DNA of 64,000 nucleotides, taken from the NCBI RefSeq assembly GCF_023517775.1, contig NZ_CP082904.1:1426001-1490000 (forward strand). Reading direction: 5' to 3'. A program made the position numbers and the translations under genes. The notes under the pieces were generated by a model. That model did not search any database. It saw only the letters and a list, made by a program, of their open reading frames with translations, and was not told the DNA's origin. The stretch comes from Mixta hanseatica. Its GTDB lineage: Bacteria > Pseudomonadota > Gammaproteobacteria > Enterobacterales > Enterobacteriaceae. Positions 56,779-64,000 of this stretch are shown here, one piece after another (the first letter of the stretch is position 1; every line of letters begins with the position of its first letter).

Positions 56779-56803
56779 ACGGGGCGGTCAACTGCCCCGT
56801 TTT
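56779..56803 (+). terminator. Terminator after yohF
   Basis: Stem ACGGGGC / GCCCCGT with an eight-base loop followed by TTTTGCTTTT. Confidence 0.75.
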
Positions 56804-56864
56804 GCTTTTCCGTTCCGCCGCCTTCCGCGTTATTATTGGTCGCCCGAGCAAAAAGGACGCGTTT

Positions 56865-57518
56865 ATGGCTATGGATACTCCAGCGCTGGCGGTAGGTGAC
56901 GTCAGCTATTGGCTGGCGGATAAGGTTCTGCTGGCTCCTCTCTCTTTTACGTTGCATCAGCATGAATGGGTCTGGCTCACTGGCCCTTCCGGCAGCGGTA
57001 AAACCACCTTATTGAAAATCCTTGCCGGGCTGCTGGCGCCGACGACCGGCAGCATCGCGTTACGCGGCGAGGAGATGACCGCGCTGAAGCCTGAGGCCTG
57101 GCGCCAGCAGGTCGCGTACTGTTTTCAGACGCCGCAGCTGTTTGGCGCAAGCGTCTATGATAACCTGGCTTTCCCGTGGCAAATTCGTCAGCGGCGACCT
57201 GATAAGCAGGCGTTGCGCGCCAGCCTGGCGCAGCTTAATTTAGCGCCGGATATACTGGAGCAGCCGATTGCCGACCTGTCCGGCGGCGAACGACAGCGCG
57301 TAGGGCTGCTGCGCTATTTACAATTTCCGCCGGCGGTGCTGCTGCTGGATGAGGTCACCAGCGCGCTGGATAACGAAAACAAAGCGCGGGTAAAACAGCT
57401 TATCCGGCAAACCGCGCAGCAACGGTCAATGAGCGTTTTGTGGATCAGTCACGACCCGCAGGAGATCGACGACGGCGCCCGTATTATCTCTTTAACCCGC
57501 ACGGAAGCCAGACAATGA
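56865..57518 (+). CDS. fetA: ABC ATPase FetA (YbbL)
   Basis: 217 residues from the ATG at 56865 (MAMDTPALAVGDVSYWLADK), with AAAAAGGA about 8 bases before; the upstream in-frame ATG lies in the yohF terminator. Walker A GPSGSGKTTLL (around 39), Q-loop YCFQTPQLFG, signature LSGGERQRVGLLRYL (around 140), Walker B VLLLDEVTSALD. Same design as E. coli FetA, which with FetB exports or handles iron and improves survival under peroxide stress. Stop overlaps the fetB ATG (ATGA). Confidence 0.92.
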   Translation: MAMDTPALAVGDVSYWLADKVLLAPLSFTLHQHEWVWLTGPSGSGKTTLLKILAGLLAPTTGSIALRGEEMTALKPEAWRQQVAYCFQTPQLFGASVYDNLAFPWQIRQRRPDKQALRASLAQLNLAPDILEQPIADLSGGERQRVGLLRYLQFPPAVLLLDEVTSALDNENKARVKQLIRQTAQQRSMSVLWISHDPQEIDDGARIISLTRTEARQ

Positions 57519-58276
57519 ACCATCCCGCTATTAGTAACGCCTCGCTGGCGCTGGCCTTTATGCTGGTGCTGGTGGCGCTGATCGTCAGCCAGAAAGAGAA
57601 ACTGGGGCTGCATAAAGATATTTTATGGAGCGTGGCGCGCGCCATCGTTCAGCTCACCCTGGTCGGCTACGTACTGCATACCCTGTTCGATTTTAATAAC
57701 CGCTGGCTGACGCTTTTGATGGTACTGTTTATCTGCACCAACGCGGCGCTGCACGCGCGCAAGCGCAGTAAACGCATTGGCAACGCCTTTGTCATCACTT
57801 TTATCGCTATCGCTTCCGGCACCGCTCTGACGCTCTCTATTCTGGTATTAAGCGGCGCGATCGCCTTTGTACCGATGCAGGTGATCCCGGTTTCCGGCAT
57901 GATCGCCGGCAACGCGATGGTGGCGGTAGGATTATGCTACACCCAACTCAATCAGCGCTTTGCTGATAACCGGCAGAAGGTTGAAGAGATGTTGAGCCTC
58001 GGCGCGTCGGTTAAACAGGCTTCGGCAACGCTGGTGCGCGACAGCATTCGCGCGGCCATGATCCCGACGGTGGATGCGGCGAAAACGGTCGGGCTGGTCA
58101 GCCTGCCGGGCATGATGTCAGGGCTGATCTTTGCCGGTATCGATCCGGTATTGGCGATTAAATATCAGATCATGGTGACCTTTATGCTGCTGGGAACGGC
58201 GGCGATCTCCACGATTATCGCCGCCTGGCTGGCTTACCGACGTTTCTATAATGCCCGAGCGCAGCTGGTATTTTAA
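57515..58276 (+). CDS. fetB: Membrane subunit FetB (YbbM, UPF0014)
   Basis: 253 residues from ATG 57515, overlapping fetA by 4 bases. About seven membrane helices. Motifs: ARAIVQLTLVGYVLHTLFD (around 35), PVSGMIAGNAMVAVGLC (around 125), EEMLSLGASVKQA and GLVSLPGMMSGLIFAGIDP, all typical of the FetB/UPF0014 family. Partner of FetA in a putative iron exporter. In E. coli fetAB lie elsewhere (ybbL-ybbM). Convergent with yohD, 4-base overlap of the stops. Confidence 0.92.
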   Translation: MNHPAISNASLALAFMLVLVALIVSQKEKLGLHKDILWSVARAIVQLTLVGYVLHTLFDFNNRWLTLLMVLFICTNAALHARKRSKRIGNAFVITFIAIASGTALTLSILVLSGAIAFVPMQVIPVSGMIAGNAMVAVGLCYTQLNQRFADNRQKVEEMLSLGASVKQASATLVRDSIRAAMIPTVDAAKTVGLVSLPGMMSGLIFAGIDPVLAIKYQIMVTFMLLGTAAISTIIAAWLAYRRFYNARAQLVF

Positions 58277-58848
58277 TCGTCATGCCGTCGCGACCAGCGG
58301 CGAAACGCCAGGCGCAGCAGCAGGACAAACACCACCGCCGCGGCCAGCCATAACAGATGTTTCAGATGATGATCGAGGCGGTGCAGCCATGGGGTAATCA
58401 TTTCGCCGGCAAAATAGCCGAGCGTCACAAACACCAGCGACCAGATAAAGGCGCCGATAGCGTTAAAAACCAGGAATTTCAGCGGGCCGAGGCGGCTGGC
58501 GCCGATAATAATCGGCCCGATAACCCGAAAGCCGTACATAAAGCGTACGCCAATAATAAACAGCACCGGATAGCGGCGGATCATCCGGTTGGCGCGCTTC
58601 AGTTTGCCCTGATGTTTTTTAAAGCGACGCAGAATCCGGGAGCCGAAATGCCGCCCAATGTAGTAAAGCAGTTGATCGCCAAGAAAACCGCCGAGCATCA
58701 CTGCCAGCACCACGCCGCTGTAGCGCAGCAGCTTTTCATGCGCCATGACGCCGCCCAGCAGGGCAAAAGTTTCCCCTTCCGCAATACAGCCAATCACGAC
58801 GGCCAAATAACCATACTGCTCAATAAGTTGGTTGATATCGAAATGCAA
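58273..58848 (-). CDS. yohD: DedA-family membrane protein YohD
   Basis: 191 residues (E. coli YohD 192), DedA/SNARE-associated family with four or five membrane helices. It contains YLAVVIGCIAEGETFALLGG, the family's GGFLGDQLLYYIGRHFG (around 55) and RFMYGFRVIGPIIIGAS (around 103), with the functionally important basic residues. DedA proteins include undecaprenyl-phosphate and PE flippases; YohD's substrate is not known. Divergent from yohC as in E. coli. Confidence 0.91.
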   Translation of the reverse strand: MHFDINQLIEQYGYLAVVIGCIAEGETFALLGGVMAHEKLLRYSGVVLAVMLGGFLGDQLLYYIGRHFGSRILRRFKKHQGKLKRANRMIRRYPVLFIIGVRFMYGFRVIGPIIIGASRLGPLKFLVFNAIGAFIWSLVFVTLGYFAGEMITPWLHRLDHHLKHLLWLAAAVVFVLLLRLAFRRWSRRHDD

Positions 58849-59024
58849 AACGTACCGTCCCTTTTATTTGTAGCGTCAGGGTAAGTGTACACCCCGTTAA
58901 CCAGGGCTTGCGAAAAAACGCGACGCCGGAAGCAGCTTACCTCCAGGTTGATGAAAAAATAGCCAGGCGAATTATACTTGAATGAAAGCCGCCGAGCCGG
59001 CGGTGAGTCGCTGAGGGCAATATC

Positions 59025-59612
59025 ATGAACCATGTCTGGGGGCTTCTGGCGCATCCCGATCGGGAGATGCGCGATATCGAACGAGAAAATGAAACCGTTT
59101 CTCATCATTACACCCATCACGTTTTGTTAATGGCAGCGGTTCCGGTGATTTGTTCGTTGATCGGTACCACCCAAATGGGATGGTATCTCGGTGGAGGACG
59201 CACCGTCCCGCTGGCGCTTTCGACCGGGCTGATGCTGGCCGTGCTGTTTTACCTCCTGATCCTCGGCGGCGTGGCGGTGATGGGGCGGATAATTCACTGG
59301 ATGGCGCGCGATTATCCGCAGCGGCCCAGCGTGCAGCGCTGTACGGTTTTTGCCGGCTATGTCGCCACCCCGCTGTTTCTGAGCGGCATTATCGCGCTGT
59401 ATCCGCTGGTCTGGCTCTGCGTACTGGCTGGGGCGGTCGCGCTGGCCTGGACCGGTTATCTGCTTTACGTGGGCATTCCACAGCTGCTGAATATCGATCG
59501 TGAAGAGAGCCTGCGTTTTTCCGGTTCAACGCTGGCGATCGGCATTCTGCTGTTTGAGGTGCTACTGGCGCTGACGGTGCTGCTGTGGGGCTACGGTTTT
59601 CGTATGGGGTAA
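59025..59612 (+). CDS. yohC: YohC, Yip1-family inner-membrane protein
   Basis: 195 residues as in E. coli YohC. N-terminal MNHVWGLLAHPDREMRDIERENETVSHHYTHH is shared almost word for word, then five membrane helices including GRIIHWMARDYPQRPSV and FAGYVATPLFLSGIIALYPL. Yip1-domain protein of unknown function. Monocistronic, between yohD and pbpG. Confidence 0.92.
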   Translation: MNHVWGLLAHPDREMRDIERENETVSHHYTHHVLLMAAVPVICSLIGTTQMGWYLGGGRTVPLALSTGLMLAVLFYLLILGGVAVMGRIIHWMARDYPQRPSVQRCTVFAGYVATPLFLSGIIALYPLVWLCVLAGAVALAWTGYLLYVGIPQLLNIDREESLRFSGSTLAIGILLFEVLLALTVLLWGYGFRMG

Positions 59613-59953
59613 ACGGGACGCTTGCAATTTGACGTGCCGAATCATTGTGGGCTACTTCAGCAAGCCACCGGCGCGTGGCTTGCTAATCCTTCTGTAACGC
59701 ACTACTTGATTTATTTTTATGCCCCGATACTAACGCCTATCTGCACAGTGCCACGGTGCATAAGTTGGTTAAATACGCTTTTCGGCCTGAATAAAAGGCC
59801 CCCGTCGTTTACGCCCGGAAACGAATCTCTGATAGGAATTTACTGAGCGCCCAGCGTATTATGCTGCTTGCCAGCCGCCGCACCTGTTGAGCCTCGCGAC
59901 GGCAGCCTGTGTTACGCACAGCGCGCAATCCTGAAACGGTAAGTTGTTAAACG
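59613..59953. other. yohC-pbpG intergenic region
   Basis: 341 bases. A hairpin AAGCCACC / GGTGGCTT-like (about 59662-59682) may end yohC transcription. An open frame at 59622-59846 has no ribosome site and no similarity I recognise. The rest is presumed pbpG leader. Confidence 0.5.
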
Positions 59954-60889
59954 ATGCCCGCAAAATTTCGTTATTCGTTGTTGAGCCTGGCTTTTCTTTT
60001 TTCCGCGCCCGGGTTGGTGGGGCAGGCGCTAGCCGCGTCGCCACTAAGTACCCCTGCGCCGCTTTCGCAGCCGCAAATCGCCTCCGGCAGCGCGATGATT
60101 GTCGATCTGAATACCAATAAAGTGCTCTATGCCAGCCATCCGGATCGGGTCAGGCCTATCGCCTCGATCACGAAAGTGATGACCGCGATGGTGGTGCTGG
60201 ATGCGCATCAGCCGCTGGATGAGATGCTGAATGTCGATATCAGCCATACCCCGGAAATGCGCGGCGTATTTTCCCGGGTGCGCCTGAAAAGCGTCATCAG
60301 CCGGAAAAATATGCTGCTGCTGGCGCTGATGTCTTCGGAAAACCGTGCCGCGGCCAGCCTGGCGCATCACTATCCCGGCGGCTATGACGCCTTTATTCGC
60401 GCCATGAATGCCAAAGCGCGCGCGCTGGGCATGACCAATACCCATTATGTCGAGCCGACCGGCCTGTCGATTCATAACGTTTCGACCGCCCGCGACCTGA
60501 CCAAATTGCTCATTGCCAGCCAACACTATCCGCTGCTGGGCCAGCTTAGCACTACCCACGAAGAGATGGCGCGCTTCAGCAACCCGGACTATACGCTGCC
60601 TTTTCGCAACACTAACCATCTGGTCTATAAGCCGGACTGGCGTATTCAGCTCACCAAAACCGGCTTTACCAATCAGGCGGGGCATTGCCTGGTCATGCGT
60701 ACGGTGATCAAGCAGCGTCCGGTAGCGCTGGTGGTGCTGGACGCCTTTGGCAAATATACGCATTTTGCCGATGCCAAACGGCTGCGCGACTGGCTGGAAA
60801 CCGGCAAATCTGCACCGGTGCCAGCGGCGGCGCTGGCGTATAAAAAGCAAAAAACCGCCGACACGGCCAGCAACAGCGTGACAGAGTAA
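59954..60889 (+). CDS. pbpG: D-alanyl-D-alanine endopeptidase PBP7
   Basis: Periplasmic murein DD-endopeptidase, low-molecular-mass penicillin-binding protein (E. coli PbpG, 310 residues; here 311). Signal peptide about 1-27. Catalytic motifs: SITK (around 71, catalytic serine), SSEN (around 128) and KTG (around 236), with [14 protein letters not shown] between. It cleaves D-Ala-meso-DAP cross-links during wall remodelling. Convergent with the GNAT gene 4 bases away. Confidence 0.95.
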   Translation: MPAKFRYSLLSLAFLFSAPGLVGQALAASPLSTPAPLSQPQIASGSAMIVDLNTNKVLYASHPDRVRPIASITKVMTAMVVLDAHQPLDEMLNVDISHTPEMRGVFSRVRLKSVISRKNMLLLALMSSENRAAASLAHHYPGGYDAFIRAMNAKARALGMTNTHYVEPTGLSIHNVSTARDLTKLLIASQHYPLLGQLSTTHEEMARFSNPDYTLPFRNTNHLVYKPDWRIQLTKTGFTNQAGHCLVMRTVIKQRPVALVVLDAFGKYTHFADAKRLRDWLETGKSAPVPAAALAYKKQKTADTASNSVTE

Positions 60890-60893
60890 TGCT

Positions 60894-61436
60894 TTACGCC
60901 TCCGCTGCTTGAGCGGCGGAGGCGAGGGCGCGCTGCATAATCAGTGTATCGCGCCAGGCACCATGCTTAAATCCCACCTCTTTTAATATGCCTACTTGGC
61001 GGAATCCCAGCCTGAGATGTAATTTCAGCGAGCCGGGGTTCTGCTCGCCGTTGCCGATAACCGCCAGCATCTGTCGCCAGGGGCCTTGTTCACAGCGCGC
61101 AATCAGCGCCGCCAGCAGAGCGCTGCCGATACCGCGTCCCGTTGCCTCGTGCGCCAGATAGATCGACTCCTCCACGCTATAGCGATAGGCCGGACGCGGA
61201 CGATAAGGCGAGGCATAGCTAAAGCCTATAATGCGGCCCGCCTGCTCGGCGACCAGATACGGCAGTTCGTGCGTTCGCACCTTTAAAAAGCGCGCCTGCA
61301 TTTCCGCCTCATCGGGCGGCGTTTCCTCAAAAGAGGCGCAGCCATGCAGGACATGCCAGGCGTAAATTTCAGCGATAGCGGCAATATCCGTCGCGCACGC
61401 GTCACGTATCATCAGTGATTCAGCCTTTTCAGACAA
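60894..61436 (-). CDS. GNAT N-acetyltransferase (phosphinothricin acetyltransferase / MnaT-like)
   Basis: 180 residues, one GNAT domain: IRDACATDIAAIAEIYAWHV at the start, the typical FEETPPDEAEM (around 35), acetyl-CoA loop EATGRGIGSALLAAL (around 95) and LKLHLRLGFRQVGILKEVGFKHG. This pattern is shared by Pat and E. coli MnaT (L-methionine sulfoximine/sulfone acetyltransferase). The exact substrate is not decidable. Convergent with pbpG. The coding end forms a GC hairpin (60897-60924). Confidence 0.85.
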   Translation of the reverse strand: MSEKAESLMIRDACATDIAAIAEIYAWHVLHGCASFEETPPDEAEMQARFLKVRTHELPYLVAEQAGRIIGFSYASPYRPRPAYRYSVEESIYLAHEATGRGIGSALLAALIARCEQGPWRQMLAVIGNGEQNPGSLKLHLRLGFRQVGILKEVGFKHGAWRDTLIMQRALASAAQAAEA

Positions 61437-61622
61437 CCCTTCTCCCGGTAGAGAATAAAACGCTACTGTGGCACAAACGCGCCGTTGCGTTTCATAACAA
61501 ATTCTTATCCGCCGAGTCGATTTTTCTTCACGCTTTCCTATAGTGAAGCGGCAGGCAAAAGCATAAACTGGCGCGCGATCGCGGCGAGGCCGTGGAACAG
61601 AAACAGAGTGGAACGACCTTCG
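61437..61622. other. Divergent promoter region, GNAT / mechanosensitive channel genes
   Basis: 186 bases upstream of both genes. A+T-rich around 61480-61530 (for example CATAACAAATTCTTATC). No recognised operator. Confidence 0.4.
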
Positions 61623-64000
61623 ATGTCAAAGTGGTTACGATTAATGCGGGCAAGCCTGCTGGCGCTGCTGGTGCTGGCGCCGTTGGGCATTCACGCGGCG
61701 GATAATGCTGAAGATAGTGCGGCGGCAGGTGAAGAAGCCGTAGTAAAGGTGAATGCTTCGGTTGAACTGCCGAAGATGCAAAAAATCCTCGATAAAATCA
61801 AAGGGCAGGTCTCTGGCGAAACCAATGACGCGCAGCTTTCCCAGCTGAACGACATGGCGCTGGAGCTGTCAGGCAATGCCGACACGCTGGGGCAGGCGCT
61901 GATCCCGCAGCGTCAACAGCTGATGGCGCAGCTGGCGGTATTAGGTCCGGCGCCAAAAGCGGACAGCGGCGTGAAAGAGACGCCGGAAGTGACCCGCAAG
62001 CGCAACTCGCTGGAAAACCAAAAGCAAAAGCTGGATGAGCAAATCAAACAGGCGGAGGCGATCAAAGGCGGCTCGCTTAACCTCAGCGCGCAGATCGTTA
62101 ATCTGCGGCGCGACAACCTGAAAACGCAGTTGGCGCTTAACTCCGGCAGTATTTTCGGCCCGCGTTTCTGGTCGCCGCTGTTTGGCATGCAGCAGATGGA
62201 TGGCGATAAGCTGGCGAACTTCCGCACCGAGCTAACGGATTCCGTCGCGCTGGCGTGGGAGCCGGGCTGGCGGTTCGGCACCATTATGTGGCTGGTTGCG
62301 GCGGTGCTGATCGCCACGCTGGGCCGTCGCTACGGGGAAGAGTTCCTCGCCTGGATTAGCATCAACAAACTGCCGGAAGGGCGCTTGCGCCGCAGCTTCC
62401 TGGCGGCAGCGATCGCTCTGACCACGCTGGTGGCGGTGGTGCTGGCGTTTAACTTCCTCGATCAGGCCTTTACCCGCCGAGAAGAAGTTTCTGATGATGT
62501 GCAGGGTTTTGTTGATCGTCTGGTGCAGCTCAGCGTTTTCTGCGGCCTGATTGCCGGGCTGGGGCGTGCTTTTTTGTCAACGCGCCGTCCTTCATGGCGA
62601 CTGCCGGCGATTTCCAATGAGGTGGCGCAGGCGCTGAAACCTTACCCGCCGCTGACTGCCACACTGGTCTTCATTTTCCAGACGGTGGAAGCGCTGAACA
62701 GCACCGTCGGCACCAGCGTCGGCACCACTATTCTGGCCAACGGCATGACAGCGCTGCTGGTCGGCGCTACCGCGCTCTCTATTAGCTTCCGCTCCAGCCG
62801 CGTGCGTCGTCGGCTGGTGCAGGAAGGGCAGGTGCCAGAGGCGAAATCGACGCTGGTCGGCCTGATTCAGATGTCGATTACCTTTATCGGGCTGGCGATC
62901 ATGCTGTCGCTGATTATCGGCTACGTTACCCTGGCGCGCTTCCTGAGCTATGAATTGATCTGGCTGGGCATCGTCTGCGGCGCCTACTATTTCCTTAGCC
63001 ATCTGGTGAGCGACGGCTGTGAAACGCTGCTATCGGTCAACAGCCCGACCGGCAAGCGGATGCAAAGCTCGCTGAATATTGATGAGCGTCATCTGTCGCA
63101 GGCGGCGGCGCTGTTATCGGCGCTGGGTAAAACCATTCTGCTGCTGTTTGCGGTAGTGGCGGTACTGAACGGTACCTTTGGCACCTCAACGCCGATTGAA
63201 CTGCTGCAAAAGGCGGTGGAATTCTGGGGCGGGAAGGGGCTGGAGTCACTGAATATCGTGCCGGCGCATCTGGTCAACGCGCTGCTGTGCATGGCGATCG
63301 GCATTTATGTGCTGCGTTCAGTTCGCCGCTGGCTGGATAACGATTTCCTGCCGAAAACCACTATGGATACCGGCATGCGCGTTTCGCTGGTGACGCTGTT
63401 CAGCAATATCGGCTACGTGCTGGTGATTCTGCTGACGCTCTCGACCATGGGAGTGCAGTGGAACAAGCTGGCCTGGATTGTCAGCGCCCTGTCGGTGGGT
63501 ATCGGTTTTGGCCTGCAGGAGATTGTGAAAAACTTTATCTCCGGTCTGATTCTGCTGACCGAACGTCCGGTTAAGGTAGGCGACCTGGTGAGCATCAGCG
63601 GCATTGAAGGGGATATTCGCCGCATTAACGTGCGCGCTACTGAGATTCAGCTAGGCGACAAATCCACGGTGATCGTGCCGAACTCACAGCTGATTTCACA
63701 GAACGTGCGTAACGCCACCATGGGTAATGCGCAGGGGGTGGTCACCATTACGCTGACCTTCCCGCTGGATATCGATCCGGTGCAGGTACGGGAAATTTTG
63801 CTGGCGGTATATAAAGAAAACGAACGCATCCTGGAGACGCCGGAGCCGTCGGTAAGCTTCAAGGATCTGACGCCGCAGGGCATCGTGCTGAGCGTCACCG
63901 GCAACGTCTCTAACCAGCGGCAAATCGGCGGCGCGAAAAGCGATCTGCTGTTCGATATCCTGACGCGTCTGCGTAAAGAGGGCATTGTGCTGTCACGTCC
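61623..64000 (+). CDS. DUF3772/MscS-family mechanosensitive channel (3' end outside window)
   Basis: The frame from ATG 61623 stays open to the window end, about 792 codons. Signal peptide (about 1-26, GIHAAD), a helical periplasmic domain with coiled-coil character (about 45-200, containing the DUF3772 region), about ten membrane helices, then the MscS pore and beta domain: GFGLQEIVKNFISGLILLTERPVK-type helix near 630, VGDLVSISGIEGDIRRI and TVIVPNSQLISQNV. MscS relatives gate on membrane tension and protect against osmotic downshock. It is not YbiO: the N-terminal part differs. The last residues are missing. Confidence 0.88.
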   Translation, partial: MSKWLRLMRASLLALLVLAPLGIHAADNAEDSAAAGEEAVVKVNASVELPKMQKILDKIKGQVSGETNDAQLSQLNDMALELSGNADTLGQALIPQRQQLMAQLAVLGPAPKADSGVKETPEVTRKRNSLENQKQKLDEQIKQAEAIKGGSLNLSAQIVNLRRDNLKTQLALNSGSIFGPRFWSPLFGMQQMDGDKLANFRTELTDSVALAWEPGWRFGTIMWLVAAVLIATLGRRYGEEFLAWISINKLPEGRLRRSFLAAAIALTTLVAVVLAFNFLDQAFTRREEVSDDVQGFVDRLVQLSVFCGLIAGLGRAFLSTRRPSWRLPAISNEVAQALKPYPPLTATLVFIFQTVEALNSTVGTSVGTTILANGMTALLVGATALSISFRSSRVRRRLVQEGQVPEAKSTLVGLIQMSITFIGLAIMLSLIIGYVTLARFLSYELIWLGIVCGAYYFLSHLVSDGCETLLSVNSPTGKRMQSSLNIDERHLSQAAALLSALGKTILLLFAVVAVLNGTFGTSTPIELLQKAVEFWGGKGLESLNIVPAHLVNALLCMAIGIYVLRSVRRWLDNDFLPKTTMDTGMRVSLVTLFSNIGYVLVILLTLSTMGVQWNKLAWIVSALSVGIGFGLQEIVKNFISGLILLTERPVKVGDLVSISGIEGDIRRINVRATEIQLGDKSTVIVPNSQLISQNVRNATMGNAQGVVTITLTFPLDIDPVQVREILLAVYKENERILETPEPSVSFKDLTPQGIVLSVTGNVSNQRQIGGAKSDLLFDILTRLRKEGIVLSR

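Noticed and set aside
59622..59846. 74-codon open frame between yohC and pbpG
   Set aside because: No ribosome site, no similarity recognised, contains a hairpin; treated as intergenic.
60897..60924. GC hairpin at the pbpG/GNAT junction as a terminator
   Set aside because: It lies inside the GNAT coding end and lacks a T tract on either strand; noted only.
1..64000. CRISPR array, tRNA/rRNA genes, insertion sequence or prophage
   Set aside because: No regularly spaced repeats, no recognisable tRNA or rRNA sequence, no transposase or phage genes were seen.

Overview
The window is a contiguous chromosomal segment from a gammaproteobacterium of the order Enterobacterales. Almost every gene is recognisable as an orthologue of an Escherichia coli K-12 gene, in long collinear blocks. 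The lack of galE beside galT-galK-galM, the G+C-rich codon use and the mix of accessory genes point to Erwiniaceae (Pantoea/Mixta/Erwinia-like). That family call is an inference from gene content, not a measured phylogeny. I see no tRNA, rRNA, CRISPR array, insertion sequence or prophage.

Layout. 0-8 kb: the 3' part of nadA, then pnuC, then a minus-strand unit made of an EvgA-like response regulator, an EvgS-like hybrid kinase and the zinc exporter zitB (overlapping genes), then ybgS and aroG. 8-18.7 kb: gpmA, galT-galK-galM behind two GalR-type operators, modE-modF, the small protein gene acrZ, modABC behind a ModE operator, and ybhA. 18.8-23.7 kb is an accessory stretch: pgl, a class A acid phosphatase, a truncated coding relic overlapping a small membrane protein gene (possible orphan effector/immunity remnant), ybhB, a DJ-1/PfpI protein and a CurA-like oxidoreductase. 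23.7-28.7 kb: the bioA<>bioBFCD divergon with its BirA operator. 28.7-32.4 kb: an orphan UrtE-like ABC ATPase, a long intergenic region with DnaA-box-like and LexA sites, and uvrB.

32.4-46.9 kb: ybhK, a ModE box and molybdenum cofactor riboswitch in front of moaABCDE, an OBAP-family lipoprotein, a YaiW lipoprotein, a chemotaxis receptor with a flagellar sigma-28 type promoter, ybhL, the ybhP-clsB-ybhN operon, ybhQ and rhlE. From 47 kb the order matches a different part of the E. coli map (dusC, yohF, yohD, yohC, pbpG, all inverted as a block). This block is interrupted by a YhhS-like MFS transporter, a Pit-type phosphate transporter with a PhoB box, a DUF481 outer-membrane-type protein, an L,D-transpeptidase with a C-terminal extension, a GH15 glycosidase and fetAB. 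A GNAT acetyltransferase and a DUF3772/MscS channel (cut by the window end) close the segment.

How it works together. The clearest functional theme is molybdenum. The regulator ModE, the ABC importer ModABC and the cofactor pathway MoaABCDE are all here, and I can read 24-bp ModE-type operators in front of both modA and moaA, plus the Moco riboswitch. Other regulatory sites that fit their genes are BirA (biotin), GalR (galactose), LexA (uvrB), PhoB (phosphate carrier) and FliA (chemoreceptor). I found no large undescribed system. The best leads are the two-component system fused to zitB, the effector/immunity-like relic near 20.8 kb and the orphan UrtE with an altered ABC signature.
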